From a gamma proteobacterium SCGC AB-629-P17 (GTDB lineage Bacteria; Pseudomonadota; Gammaproteobacteria; PS1; Pseudothioglobaceae): a stretch of 63,061 nucleotides of DNA. The notes beneath the pieces are model-generated. The model saw nothing but the letters and a program-made list of their open reading frames with translations. It had not been told where the DNA came from and did not search any database. Every line of letters begins with the position of its first letter. Position 1 is the first letter of the stretch. The translations under genes were made by a program, and so were the position numbers. Positions 16,063 through 25,570 of the stretch are shown here, one piece after another. The stretch spans positions 1 to 63,061 of the forward strand of contig KB889813.1 of assembly GCA_000372785.1 (NCBI GenBank), given 5' to 3'.

Positions 16063-16811
16063 CCTAATTCAACCACATAGTCATAGCGATCGCCACGGTA
16101 ATAGGATTGTGTATATTCCACAACTTTTCCATTGACATCTTTGCCACGTCTCTCCACAAACAAGACCGCACTGCCAGGATTTATCTCCAATTTATCAGCT
16201 ATATCGTCATCGGCATTTATGGCATGAATATTTTGTTTGGCAGTGACGGGGTTCATATTTTTTCTTTTAAGTGTTTCGTAAAGTGAATCATCTAGTGCGG
16301 TAGTGATTGAGAGAATGGAAGCGGGAATAATTGCTATCTCATAAAGCAATGGTTCATTCACTAAAAATCTGACTCTGTTTAGACGATGAACATAATCTTC
16401 TTCATTCAAATTTAATATAAGAGCCTCTTTAGGACTCGCCTTACCTTCCTCTCGTAAAACAATTCTGGAATGAGATTCAAGGCCACGTCTATTCATGTCA
16501 GCAGTAAAACTATTCAGAGTAGAGAGGTTTTTATGCAAAACAATATCAACATTATCAGAAACAACAGTACCAGCACCATGATGTTTTTGAAGTACGCCGA
16601 TATCAACAAGTTGATCTATCGCTTTTCTAATAGTAATTCTTGATAAACTAAGTTTGTGTGCTAATTCTCGTTCGGGTATTAATGAGTCGCCAGGATTTAA
16701 CATGCCCTGTTGGACGGCATTATGAAGGGATCGTGACAGCTGTTTATAGAGAGGTTCAGGGCTATCATTTGAGGGAAGTAAATAGTTAATTAAAGTGTCA
16801 GTTTCAATCAT
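16059..16811 (-). CDS. nagR: GntR/HutC-family regulator of aminosugar genes
   Basis: A 250-residue transcriptional regulator. The N-terminal winged helix (about residues 18-85) contains ELAHKLSLSRITIRKAIDQL, and the C-terminal UTRA ligand domain (about 95-245) ends in a tyrosine-rich YTQSYYRGDRYDYVVEL strand. NagR/DasR/YvoA proteins of this type bind GlcNAc-6-P or GlcN-6-P and repress aminosugar uptake. It leads the leftward nagA-nagB operon and faces the rightward hexosaminidase-importer operon across a 337-bp gap with candidate operators, so it probably controls both. Confidence 0.88.
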   Translation of the reverse strand: MIETDTLINYLLPSNDSPEPLYKQLSRSLHNAVQQGMLNPGDSLIPERELAHKLSLSRITIRKAIDQLVDIGVLQKHHGAGTVVSDNVDIVLHKNLSTLNSFTADMNRRGLESHSRIVLREEGKASPKEALILNLNEEDYVHRLNRVRFLVNEPLLYEIAIIPASILSITTALDDSLYETLKRKNMNPVTAKQNIHAINADDDIADKLEINPGSAVLFVERRGKDVNGKVVEYTQSYYRGDRYDYVVELG

Positions 16812-16876
16812 CAGATTATTACTTTATTGATTTTTTAACAGAATATTCGCCACACTCTTGATGTGACAATCAAATT

Positions 16877-16900
16877 ATTGGTATTATATTGGTATTATAT
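16877..16900. promoter_or_regulatory. Candidate NagR operator, nagR side
   Basis: ATTGGTATTAT occurs twice in direct orientation, 11 bases apart. TGGTAT/ATACCA half-sites are typical of GntR/HutC aminosugar regulators. It sits 66 bp upstream of nagR. Confidence 0.5.
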
Positions 16901-17036
16901 TATATATTTAACGTAAAAAACAATAATCTGTAAAAAAATATCATACAATGATTGAAGAAAAGACTCTTATCTATAAGCTATAAAAGTAGAATAGTTTTTA
17001 TAAAAAAACATATTTGCTTTTTAATTGCTACCTGTT

Positions 17037-17060
17037 ATATAATACCATTTCATTACCAAT
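17037..17060. promoter_or_regulatory. Candidate NagR operator, importer side
   Basis: ATATAATACCA followed by TTACCAAT carries the complementary half-site orientation of the 16877 element (ATAATACCA against TGGTATTAT). It lies about 90 bp before the hexosaminidase start. Confidence 0.5.
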
Positions 17061-17148
17061 TAATAGTAGTAACGTCACTTAGGAAATTAACTTCAATGTT
17101 AATGGCTAAGACTTTTTTCTTAATTTAGTGGCCTTATTTTTGAGGACT

Positions 17149-19143
17149 ATGAGTACAGTAAACTCGGAATTTGTTTTGACTTTTAATATCGATTCAGATG
17201 GACAATTCTGTTCAGTACTCAAGAATAATAGTGACAAGGCTCTAGATAATTTTTTGATATGCTTCAGCTTACTATCTTCTATCAAGTCTGTAGATAATTG
17301 TCTTGTCATGACTCAAGTTGGTGGTTATGTAGAGTTATCACAACTTAATACATCTCCTTTTCTTCCAGGCGAAGAGTGGTCTTTTAGGTATGCTTATGAA
17401 TATTCAAGACATAGACCCTTAAACCATACATGGGGTCCACAAGGTGCTTTTGTAAAGCTTCTTGATGGTTCATATATTTCAGTGCATGTTGATGATTTAG
17501 ATTTTCAAACTTTCTCCTCCCTGGAACCAATCGAAAAGAATCCATCTAAAAAATTGTTGGATCAATCTTTGCGATTGGTACCATATCCTAGCGAATGGAT
17601 GCCTAGTGCTGGAGTATGTAATTTATCTCAGCCCTTTAATCTTTCCTTTGAAGATTCAGAGATGATAACTAGAGCTGTTAGTGCAGCTTCTGAACTTGGT
17701 AATAGACTAAATTTGAATATTTTATCTAGCAATAATAACGAGTTTATTAATTCTAATACAGAGCTAATCATTAAAGCCCAAAAGCATAAAACAAGTTCTT
17801 CATATAGCCTAGTTATAACTAGTGATGTCATTGAACTTAATGCTGGTAACGAACAAGGCTTATTTTATGGCTTGGTTACTTTATTGCAACTGAACCAAAC
17901 GTATCACAAATTAATCCCATGCGGCACAATCATAGACCAACCGCGTTTTGATTGGCGTGGACAGCACCTGGATTGTGCTAGGCATTTTTATGCTGTCGAA
18001 AGTATTTTAAAACTTCTGGATTTAATGAGTTTATTTAAACTCAATAAGTTTCATTGGCACGGTACTGACGATGAAGCATTCCGTTTCAAGCTTGAAAGCA
18101 ATCCTGAACTTGCCACCGCTACTGCTAAAAGAGGGAATAACCTTTTAATCCCCCCTATTTTTGGCTCAGGCCCAAGTCCAACCGGAGGTTGTTATGACTC
18201 TAGTGATATCAAGCGAATTATTGAGCGAGCTTCATCTAATTATATTGATGTAATGCCCGAGTTTGATTTGCCTGGGCATAATTTGTCATTCATTCAACTC
18301 TTTCCTACTACTCGTGATCCAAGAGATCAAAGCAATGAAGTTTCAGTACAAGGTTATTTTCAAAATACTTTAAATCCTGCAATGCCTGATACACATTCTA
18401 TTGTTCGAGAGTTAGTTGATGATCTCTGTCACATATTTCCTGGGGAATATATCCACCTTGGAGGTGATGAGATGCCACCCGATAGCTGGATAAAATCTCC
18501 AGAAGTTAATAAATTAAAGGAGCAATACAACCTATCCAGTAATCATGATGTTTTGTCGTGGTTTATTAATGAGTTGTCATTTGATATTGAGTCTAATGGT
18601 AAAAAAACGGCTGCATGGCAAGAGGCTGAAGAAGGCATTCATCACGAAAAGAAAACCAATAAACTTCTCTTTGCTTGGAGAGATTTACAATCAGGCCATG
18701 AGTTAGCACGTAAAGGCCATAAAGTTGTCTTATGTCCAGCTCAGCATATCTATTTTGATATGGCGCAAAGTAGAGACTACACTGATCGTGGTATTAATTG
18801 GGCTGCTATAGTCCCTTTTAATACAACCCTTGATTGGGAAATCATTCCTTTAGATGAGCCGGAAATTGAAGAAAATATTGAAGGAATTCAAGGCCATCTT
18901 TGGAGCGAAACAATTCTTAAGGATAGCGACATGGAATCAATGTTATGTCCAAGAATTCTGGGATTATCAGAAAGCGCATGGACAAGTCAAAACAATAGAC
19001 GCAAAGGCGCTGAATTGAATAATTTAGTATTGAGTAGCTATAGGGATTTATTTAAAAAAATTGGTTGGCACTTTTATAAGTCGGAGAATTTTGATATGAT
19101 GTCCGACCAAGCACAGAATAAGGAGGCTTTAATTAATGAGTGA
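17149..19143 (+). CDS. Cytoplasmic beta-N-acetylhexosaminidase, GH20
   Basis: About 664 residues. A GH20b-like N-terminal domain precedes the (beta/alpha)8 catalytic domain starting near RFDWRGQHLDCARHF. The catalytic Asp-Glu pair is D440-E441 in HLGGDEMPPDSW, and KLNKFHWHGTDDEAFR is the other signature. There is no signal peptide, so it should act inside the cell on imported chitobiose or GlcNAc-containing oligosaccharides. I take the ATG at 17149 (GAGG just upstream); an in-frame GTG at 17128 lacks a ribosome site. Its 3' end overlaps the first permease gene by 8 bp, tying it to the importer. Confidence 0.9.
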   Translation: MSTVNSEFVLTFNIDSDGQFCSVLKNNSDKALDNFLICFSLLSSIKSVDNCLVMTQVGGYVELSQLNTSPFLPGEEWSFRYAYEYSRHRPLNHTWGPQGAFVKLLDGSYISVHVDDLDFQTFSSLEPIEKNPSKKLLDQSLRLVPYPSEWMPSAGVCNLSQPFNLSFEDSEMITRAVSAASELGNRLNLNILSSNNNEFINSNTELIIKAQKHKTSSSYSLVITSDVIELNAGNEQGLFYGLVTLLQLNQTYHKLIPCGTIIDQPRFDWRGQHLDCARHFYAVESILKLLDLMSLFKLNKFHWHGTDDEAFRFKLESNPELATATAKRGNNLLIPPIFGSGPSPTGGCYDSSDIKRIIERASSNYIDVMPEFDLPGHNLSFIQLFPTTRDPRDQSNEVSVQGYFQNTLNPAMPDTHSIVRELVDDLCHIFPGEYIHLGGDEMPPDSWIKSPEVNKLKEQYNLSSNHDVLSWFINELSFDIESNGKKTAAWQEAEEGIHHEKKTNKLLFAWRDLQSGHELARKGHKVVLCPAQHIYFDMAQSRDYTDRGINWAAIVPFNTTLDWEIIPLDEPEIEENIEGIQGHLWSETILKDSDMESMLCPRILGLSESAWTSQNNRRKGAELNNLVLSSYRDLFKKIGWHFYKSENFDMMSDQAQNKEALINE

Positions 19144-20077
19144 TTTGTTGCAAATGTTGAGACCAAAAACTAAAGCACAAACAACAACTCTTTTTGCATG
19201 GGCTCTAATTGCCCCGGCAGCGATATATATGTTTTTGATAGTTGTGTGGCCATTAGTTGAAACATTTCGTCTTTCTTTTACTAATTCAAACATAGGTACC
19301 TTAATTGAGGGTCATGATTATATTGGTTGGGCTAACTATGAAAAAGCACTCGGTGGACGCAAGTTTCCTTCAATTGTTACGCGGACTTTTTATTGGATGT
19401 TTCTTTCTGTTGGTTTGAAAGTAATTTTAGGTTTGATTGGGGCAACATTATTAGCAAGCAATATTAGAGCTAGGGGTATATTTCGCGCTCTTGTTATGCC
19501 ACCATGGATTGTGCCAATAGCAATTGGTTGTTTTGGGTGGTTATGGCTATACAATGGTCATTTCGGCCTGCTTTCAAATTTCGCGGAGATGGTTGGCATT
19601 ACAGATGGGCCATTTAGTTTTTTAGCCTATAAGCAGAGTGCGTTTTATTCAGCGGTTGTGACCGATGTTTGGATTGGAACCCCAATGGTTACCTTATTCT
19701 TTTTAGCAGCTATTCAAGGTGTTCCAAAGGATCTTTATGAGGCGGCATACGTAGATGGAGCATCACGATGGTACCGATTTCGTAGAATCACAATGCCACA
19801 AATTATGCCAACTGTCATTTCAATGGCTCTTCTGTCAGCAATCTGGACGTTTAATTCTTTCGAAATTATTTGGATTTTGACTGAAGGCGGTCCTCGTGGG
19901 GCAACCACCACTCTGATAATTGATACTTTCAAGACAGCTATTTTTAGCTATAAATTTGGAGCAGGCGCAACTCGAGCAGTACTTGTTGTTTTAATTTTAG
20001 GTGTATTCTCACTTATTTATTTGACTGTACTAGGAAGAGTTAGCAAAAAATTTGGCTATGCCGGGGTAACAAAATGA
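19136..20077 (+). CDS. CUT1 sugar ABC permease, MalF type
   Basis: A 313-residue membrane protein with six predicted helices. The binding-protein-dependent transport EAA loop reads EAAYVDGASRWYRFRRITMPQIMP (about residues 201-224; here split as EAAYVDGASRW and ITMPQIMP). The first helix starts after a short cytoplasmic tail. It forms the importer with the next permease, the binding protein at 21037 and the ATPase at 22428. The overlap with the hexosaminidase gene and with the next permease gene (4 bp) indicates one transcript. The substrate is probably chitobiose or another GlcNAc oligosaccharide, judged from context. Confidence 0.9.
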   Translation: MSDLLQMLRPKTKAQTTTLFAWALIAPAAIYMFLIVVWPLVETFRLSFTNSNIGTLIEGHDYIGWANYEKALGGRKFPSIVTRTFYWMFLSVGLKVILGLIGATLLASNIRARGIFRALVMPPWIVPIAIGCFGWLWLYNGHFGLLSNFAEMVGITDGPFSFLAYKQSAFYSAVVTDVWIGTPMVTLFFLAAIQGVPKDLYEAAYVDGASRWYRFRRITMPQIMPTVISMALLSAIWTFNSFEIIWILTEGGPRGATTTLIIDTFKTAIFSYKFGAGATRAVLVVLILGVFSLIYLTVLGRVSKKFGYAGVTK

Positions 20078-20958
20078 TGGATAAATATTCACTGCCTCAT
20101 AAGATAGGAATTTACGTTTCAATTGCGCTATTTTTAACTTTTATGTTGCTTCCTTTTGTTGAAATGTTTGTAGCATCATTAAGGCCTTTAACTCATTTAT
20201 TTAGCCGACCTGACGTTCCAATTGGAGAAACAATGAGCTTTATTGATTTTATGAGCAGGTTTTGGTCAGATAAAATGAGTTTTCAAGCCTATAGAGATAT
20301 GTGGGTAACCGTCCCACAGCTGCCAAGATATATATTTAACAGTGTCTTTTTATCTACTGCTGTAACGATTATTTCATTGTGTTTTATAGTTCCTGCTGCA
20401 TATGCCTACGCGCGCTTTAACTTTCGTGGAAAATCAGTCAGTCTTACGCTATTTTTAGCTGTCAACATGTTCTCTGGCGCTGTATTGCTAATACCTTTGT
20501 ATAAATTATTGAGAATGTACGGTTTATTAAATACATACTGGGCGATGATTATTCCAGGTGTTGCATTTCTTATACCACAAGGTATTTGGCTCCTTAAAAC
20601 TTTCTTAGAAAAGATACCCTATGAGTTGGAAGAGGCGGCATTTGTAGATGGTGCATCTAGACTTTATACGCTTCGCCGTGTAATATTACCATTAGCTGTT
20701 CCGGGTTTAGTCGTTGTTGGAGTTGCCGTATTTATCGGTGCTTATGCGCAACAGTTTTTATTTGCGATTACATTTAATCAAGATAGAGACTATATGCCTC
20801 TACCAGCTGGTATTTTTGAATTTATTGGTTACCAAGACGTGTTGTGGAATGAAATGATGGCCGCAAGTCTTGTTGGAATTCTGCCCGTGTTGTTTATTTT
20901 CCTGTTTATGCAGAAACATCTCATAGCAGGCTTAACATCAGGGGCGGTAAAGGAGTGA
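20074..20958 (+). CDS. CUT1 sugar ABC permease, MalG type
   Basis: A 294-residue permease with six predicted helices and the EAA loop LEEAAFVDGASRLYTLRRV (about residues 187-205), followed by ILPLAVPGL. It pairs with the MalF-type protein whose gene it overlaps by 4 bp. The periplasmic loop after helix 1 is long (about residues 35-80), as in MalG-type subunits. The binding-protein gene follows after 78 bp. Confidence 0.9.
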   Translation: MMDKYSLPHKIGIYVSIALFLTFMLLPFVEMFVASLRPLTHLFSRPDVPIGETMSFIDFMSRFWSDKMSFQAYRDMWVTVPQLPRYIFNSVFLSTAVTIISLCFIVPAAYAYARFNFRGKSVSLTLFLAVNMFSGAVLLIPLYKLLRMYGLLNTYWAMIIPGVAFLIPQGIWLLKTFLEKIPYELEEAAFVDGASRLYTLRRVILPLAVPGLVVVGVAVFIGAYAQQFLFAITFNQDRDYMPLPAGIFEFIGYQDVLWNEMMAASLVGILPVLFIFLFMQKHLIAGLTSGAVKE

Positions 20959-21036
20959 GAAGTAAAATGCTCACATAAAGTGTTACCAGGGATTATTAAT
21001 GTCTGGTGATTTGTTGTAAAAATATAGGAGAAGTAA

Positions 21037-22242
21037 ATGAAATATATAAAAAAAGCACTCTTTTTAGCTTTGATTGGCGCCGGTTTTATGGCACCAGTTC
21101 AGGCTGCAGAGGTGCATATGATCTTGTGTGGTGGTGAAATACGTCCCGCTGATCAAATAGTAATTGATGCTTTTGAGAAGAAATATCCAGGTGTTACGGT
21201 TAATGCTGAAGCAGTTCCTTGGGGAACGTGTCAGGATAAATCCATGACACTTGCAGCCGCCGGAGACCCAGTAGGTCTTGCTTATATTGGTTCTCGTACC
21301 TTGAAGCAACTAGGTCGTAGTGGCTTAATTATTCCAGTTGACATTTCTGAAGAAATGCAGGCATTGTATCAACCTGGTGTTCTTGCAACTGTTTCTGATG
21401 GAGGTCAATTCTGGGGTTACCCACATGCTTTCTCTACGAAAGCAATGTTCATCAACTGTGGTTTAGTTGAAGCAGCGGGTGAAGCTTGTGTTGCACCTAG
21501 AACTTGGTCAGGACTTTACAATATGGCTAAGGCTGTTAATGACAATACCTCAGCTGCAGGTATTGGTTTAGCTGCTAAAGACTTTGACAACACCATGCAC
21601 CAATTCCTTAACTACCTATATAGTAATGGTGGTACTGTAAGTAATGCAGATACTGGTGAGATAACTTTTAACAGTCCTGAAACTGTTGAGACACTTGCCT
21701 TTATTGGTAAATTAGCTGGTGTTGCACAGGAAGGCCCTACTGGCTATGAGCGTTCTCAACTGACTCAGTTGTACAATGATGGTCAGATTGGAATGTATAT
21801 CAATGGTCCATGGGGCGCAGGTCAGCATAATGCAAATATTGCTGAGATTGTTGTACCAGTTCCTGCTGGTCCAAGTGGTGAGAGTGGAACATTATTGATT
21901 ACTGACTCTATGGCAGTATTCAAAGGTTCTGCTGACGAAGACCTTGCAATGGAGTTGGCTCAAATGATGACATCTGGTGAGGCTCAATATGATCTTGATA
22001 TGAGCTGGGGTTTAACGCCGATTCTGCAATACGAGAAAATGAGGGACGAAGTTTACTATTCAACTGACTATTGGCAGACGTTTGTTGATCCGATTGGTAG
22101 AGGTGGTCCTGAGCCAATGTTTGAAGATTTCAAAGCACTTCAAATGGGTATCAACAGCGCCATCCAAGGCATAATCTTGGGTGAAGGTTCTGCTGCTGAT
22201 CTAGTGGCTGAGGCTGCAGAAACTCTAGCAGAGGGTCTGTAA
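21037..22242 (+). CDS. Sugar ABC substrate-binding protein, family 1
   Basis: A 401-residue periplasmic protein with a signal peptide (about residues 1-23, cleaved after VQA-A). It has the family-1 extracellular binding-protein layout: an early FEKKYPGVTVNAEAVPWG strand-helix, and a later GQIGMYINGPWGAGQ segment. It delivers the sugar to the two upstream permeases. Placement after a cytoplasmic hexosaminidase suggests chitobiose or GlcNAc oligomers. It has its own ribosome site (ATAGGAGAAG) and is followed by a stable hairpin before the ATPase gene, which commonly helps keep binding-protein levels higher than ATPase. Confidence 0.9.
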   Translation: MKYIKKALFLALIGAGFMAPVQAAEVHMILCGGEIRPADQIVIDAFEKKYPGVTVNAEAVPWGTCQDKSMTLAAAGDPVGLAYIGSRTLKQLGRSGLIIPVDISEEMQALYQPGVLATVSDGGQFWGYPHAFSTKAMFINCGLVEAAGEACVAPRTWSGLYNMAKAVNDNTSAAGIGLAAKDFDNTMHQFLNYLYSNGGTVSNADTGEITFNSPETVETLAFIGKLAGVAQEGPTGYERSQLTQLYNDGQIGMYINGPWGAGQHNANIAEIVVPVPAGPSGESGTLLITDSMAVFKGSADEDLAMELAQMMTSGEAQYDLDMSWGLTPILQYEKMRDEVYYSTDYWQTFVDPIGRGGPEPMFEDFKALQMGINSAIQGIILGEGSAADLVAEAAETLAEGL

Positions 22243-22264
22243 GTCAATTAGTTAAATAGTAGTA

Positions 22265-22286
22265 GGAGCAACGGCAACGTTGCTCC
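22265..22286 (+). promoter_or_regulatory. Stable hairpin between binding-protein and ATPase genes
   Basis: A perfect 9-bp stem GGAGCAACG / CGTTGCTCC closes a GCAA (GNRA-type) tetraloop. No T-run follows, so it is likely an mRNA-stabilising or attenuating structure and not a full terminator. Confidence 0.65.
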
Positions 22287-22427
22287 TGCACTTAAAAGGC
22301 TAACTTCAAAAACATACCTATCTATTTTTAACAAATTTTTAAGTATGTTTTTAGGCTTGCTTTGGGTGTAAGAAAATAATAATTAACTGCATATCATGAT
22401 TGATGTGCCATAATCAAGGTTATAAAT

Positions 22428-23528
22428 ATGGCGACTTTAAAGCTGGAAAATATTTTTAAAAGTTTTGGTGAAACTGAGGTTTTAAAAGATATTAGCCTGA
22501 GTATTGATGACAAGGAGTTTGTTGTTTTTGTTGGTCCTTCGGGTTGTGGAAAAACGACATTACTGAGAATTATCTGTGGTCTAGAAGAAGCAACCACTGG
22601 AAAAGTATTTATTGATGAAGAGGATGTTTCAAATGCGCAGCCAGTTGATCGAGGTATCTCTATGGTGTTTCAGTCCTACGCACTATATCCCCATTTATCC
22701 GTATTTGAAAACATCGCCTTTCCACTCAGAGTTGCAAAAATTAATGAAGTTGAATTAAAGGAGCATGTGAATCGTGCTGCAGAAATACTGCAATTAACCG
22801 ATCGTTTGGAATTTAAACCCGGACAGCTTTCTGGTGGCCAGCGCCAAAGGGTCGCCATAGGTAGATCAATTGTTCGAAATCCCAGAGTCTTTCTATTTGA
22901 CGAGCCGTTATCTAACTTAGATGCTGCCCTTCGTGGCGATATGAGAGTCGAGTTGGCTAAACTACACCAAAACTTAAAAACCACAATGATCTATGTTACC
23001 CATGATCAAATCGAAGCTATGACGATGGCTGACAAAATTGTGGTTTTGAATGACGGAGTAGTGCAGCAATTTGGAGCACCAATGGAGTTGTATCACCATC
23101 CTACAACAAAGTTTGTTGCTGGATTTATTGGCCATCCGAAAATGAATTTTCTAACCACAACCAATACTGTTGTTGACGGTAACGAGTTGAATGTCAACAT
23201 TGGTAAAGAAAACATTTCTTTACCTGTTGAAACAGGAGAGACAAAGTCAGGCGATATAATCGAGCTTGGTGTTCGCCCTGAAGATCTGATACTTAGCTCC
23301 GACAATCAAGGATTGTCGATGAATGTAGAAGTTGTTGAGCACATAGGTGCAACAGCAATCATCTATGGTACAGCTGCTGGTAATGATGACTTTTGCGCCG
23401 TATTGCCTGGAGACACTCTAATTCACCCTGGACAAACAATAAACTTATCTATAGATTCTTCAAAGTGTCATGCCTTTGATTCACAAGGAATAGCACTCCA
23501 CAGAAAAAAGGCAGCTGAGGTTAGCTAG
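22428..23528 (+). CDS. Sugar ABC importer ATPase, UgpC/MsmK type
   Basis: A 366-residue ATPase. Walker A is GPSGCGKTT (about residues 38-46), the Q-loop sits in VFQSYALYPHLSV, the signature is LSGGQRQRVAIGRS (about 136-149), Walker B is VFLFDEPLSNLD, and the switch histidine is in THDQ. The C-terminal TOBE-like domain (about 240-366) is of the MalK/UgpC group, which also serves as a regulatory domain. It powers the two upstream CUT1 permeases. The oxidoreductase gene follows after 10 bp, so the operon continues. Confidence 0.92.
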   Translation: MATLKLENIFKSFGETEVLKDISLSIDDKEFVVFVGPSGCGKTTLLRIICGLEEATTGKVFIDEEDVSNAQPVDRGISMVFQSYALYPHLSVFENIAFPLRVAKINEVELKEHVNRAAEILQLTDRLEFKPGQLSGGQRQRVAIGRSIVRNPRVFLFDEPLSNLDAALRGDMRVELAKLHQNLKTTMIYVTHDQIEAMTMADKIVVLNDGVVQQFGAPMELYHHPTTKFVAGFIGHPKMNFLTTTNTVVDGNELNVNIGKENISLPVETGETKSGDIIELGVRPEDLILSSDNQGLSMNVEVVEHIGATAIIYGTAAGNDDFCAVLPGDTLIHPGQTINLSIDSSKCHAFDSQGIALHRKKAAEVS

Positions 23529-23538
23529 GGGAATCATT

Positions 23539-24690
23539 ATGAGAACTGGTATTGTTGGTTTAGGTTTAAGGGCTGGCAATGTTCTTAAGATGATGCAAGC
23601 CGATATGCCAGAGTTGGAGTTGGTCGGTTACGTTGATCCAGATCCTTGCGGATTGCCCCTACTTGAAGGTATCTCAAATCAACTTCAACAATATGAAAGT
23701 GTAGAAACTCTGATCGCCAAGTGCAACCTTGACCTGCTTTGGGTAGCGTCACCAAACCATCTTCATTTGGGTCACATTAGAGCCGGGCTTGAATTAGGAT
23801 TAAAAGTTTTTACAGAAAAACCAATCGTTATCACAAAGTCAGAAAGTTTTAGTCTTGCTAAATTAATACATAAATACGGTGAAAACCAACTAATGGTGGG
23901 TCTTGTTTTGCGTTATTCCCAGCACATGAGAGAATTACGACGTGCAATAGATGCAGGAATGTTAGGTCGAATTACATCGATAGAAGCCAATGAACATATT
24001 GCGCCCTATCACGGGTCATTTTTTATGCGTGACTGGCGCCGTTTAGAAAAATATTCAGGTGGCTTTATGTTAGAAAAGTGTTGTCATGACTTAGATATAT
24101 ATAACAATGTTGTGGGCGACAGACCGATTAGAGTTGCAAGTTTTGGTGGACGTGGTAATTTTGTCCCTGAGGAGTCTCCAGGCAATAAGCACGATGACGT
24201 TTATCAGCAAAAATTATCATACTGGGAAAGTGTCGATGATCCATTTACCAGTGACGGTGATATTGTTGACCATCAAAATGCATTATTAGAATATCCAAAC
24301 GATGTTAGTTTTTCTTTCCATACAAGCATTAATGTTCCTGACGAACATCGACGATTTTGTATTATAGGTAGTCGTGGAATGGCAGAAGGGGACTTCATGC
24401 GAGGCAATCTTCGCATCACCGATGCACGAACAGGAAAGTGCCTAGAGGATCACAAATTTAATTATTTGAGTGCAGAAGTTGCTGGAAATTATCCCGCTCA
24501 TTACGGTGCTGATCAGCTAATGTGTACAGATATCATAGCATTTCTTCGTGGTGAATCAGATTCACTGCCTGTCGGACCTAAGGACGCTATAGAGGCGGGT
24601 TTAGTTGCGATGGCAATCGATGAAAGTCGTAGTAATGGAAAAATTATTGATATGACTGGAACATGGCAAGAACTTGATTCACTATATTAA
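23539..24690 (+). CDS. Gfo/Idh/MocA oxidoreductase 1
   Basis: A 383-residue NAD(P)-dependent oxidoreductase. The N-terminal Rossmann motif is GIVGLGLRAGN (about residues 3-13), and the conserved EKPI is at about 94-97. The C-terminal sugar-binding domain includes EKCCHDLDIYNNVVG, in which H and D replace the usual GG.L.D..CH arrangement. Such enzymes oxidise or reduce hydroxyls of sugars and inositols, or hydrolyse glycosides through 3-keto intermediates. It lies between the importer ATPase and an isomerase-like gene. Together with the second Gfo/Idh enzyme it hints at a modified-sugar route beside NagA-NagB. Confidence 0.85.
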   Translation: MRTGIVGLGLRAGNVLKMMQADMPELELVGYVDPDPCGLPLLEGISNQLQQYESVETLIAKCNLDLLWVASPNHLHLGHIRAGLELGLKVFTEKPIVITKSESFSLAKLIHKYGENQLMVGLVLRYSQHMRELRRAIDAGMLGRITSIEANEHIAPYHGSFFMRDWRRLEKYSGGFMLEKCCHDLDIYNNVVGDRPIRVASFGGRGNFVPEESPGNKHDDVYQQKLSYWESVDDPFTSDGDIVDHQNALLEYPNDVSFSFHTSINVPDEHRRFCIIGSRGMAEGDFMRGNLRITDARTGKCLEDHKFNYLSAEVAGNYPAHYGADQLMCTDIIAFLRGESDSLPVGPKDAIEAGLVAMAIDESRSNGKIIDMTGTWQELDSLY

Positions 24691-24701
24691 AGGAGAAAAT
24701 T

Positions 24702-25556
24702 TTGATTAAGGGTATAAGTTATCTTTCATTTGAGAATGGGCTATCAAATAATGAATCTATAGAGTCTGCTTTAAGTCAAACTAAATCCAATGGGTTTGAC
24801 GCCCTTGAATTGTCCGTTTCAAATGAGGGCGTAATAAATACGAGCACCTCAAAAACTGAGTGTCAAGCTATTCGTCAAAAAATTAATGAGTCTGGCATAT
24901 TTGTTGATAGTATTGCGACCGGTATGAGCTGGGGTATAAGCCCCACCAGCGATGAAGAAGAAGTAAGAAAAAACTCTATTAAGCTCCATCAAAATGCACT
25001 TAAGGTCGCAAGCAATCTAGAATGCAAGGCGTTATTGTTTGTACCAGGAGTTGTGAAAAGCCCAATCTCCCCGGAAATCGTTCGTTATGATAGAGCTTTG
25101 GAGCGATTAAGATACACGATTAACCAGCTACTTCCAATTGCAGAAGATTTAGACGTAGATTTGTGCATGGAGAATGTTTGGAATGGATTTTTCTATTCAC
25201 CAATTGAACTTAGAGATTTTATCGATTCTTTTGATTCAAAAAAGCTCGGCTTCTATTTAGATGTTGGCAACTTAATTGGTTACCAACAATATCCCCCTCA
25301 TTGGATTGAGCTTTTAAATTCTAGAATCAAAAGAGTTCAGATAAAAGACTTTCAAGAAAACTTTGACTGGACTGGTAGCTTTAGTTTTTGTGATATTGGC
25401 GTAGGAGATGTTCCTTGGAAAGAGACTATCAAAGCCCTGAAAGCCATTAACTATCAAAGTACAATTATTGCAGAAATGTTGCCTTGGGATGAGACACTTT
25501 TGGCTCGCACATCTGCTGCAATGGACCAGTTATTTGATTTCAATAGTTCAACTTAA
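24702..25556 (+). CDS. Sugar phosphate isomerase/epimerase, TIM barrel
   Basis: A 284-residue member of the xylose isomerase-like / AP endonuclease 2 superfamily. Metal-site segments are CMENVWNG (about residue 152), FYLDVGNLIG (about 185), VQIKDF (about 206) and IIAEML at the C-terminus. It uses a TTG start preceded by AAGGAG. Typical roles are epimerising or isomerising keto sugars, or dehydrating keto-inositols. It is sandwiched between two Gfo/Idh oxidoreductases, a combination often seen in pathways that first oxidise a sugar to a keto form. The substrate is unknown. Confidence 0.82.
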   Translation: MIKGISYLSFENGLSNNESIESALSQTKSNGFDALELSVSNEGVINTSTSKTECQAIRQKINESGIFVDSIATGMSWGISPTSDEEEVRKNSIKLHQNALKVASNLECKALLFVPGVVKSPISPEIVRYDRALERLRYTINQLLPIAEDLDVDLCMENVWNGFFYSPIELRDFIDSFDSKKLGFYLDVGNLIGYQQYPPHWIELLNSRIKRVQIKDFQENFDWTGSFSFCDIGVGDVPWKETIKALKAINYQSTIIAEMLPWDETLLARTSAAMDQLFDFNSST

Positions 25557-25570
25557 ACCTATTAAGCATT

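Larger units (their letters stand above)
16812..17148. other. Divergent nag regulatory region
   Basis: A 337-bp AT-rich gap between nagR and the hexosaminidase gene, with no gene inside. It holds GGTAT-type half-sites on both sides (16877-16900 and 17037-17060), described separately. Promoters for both directions are expected here, but the high A+T content gives too many possible -10 boxes to choose one. Confidence 0.6.
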
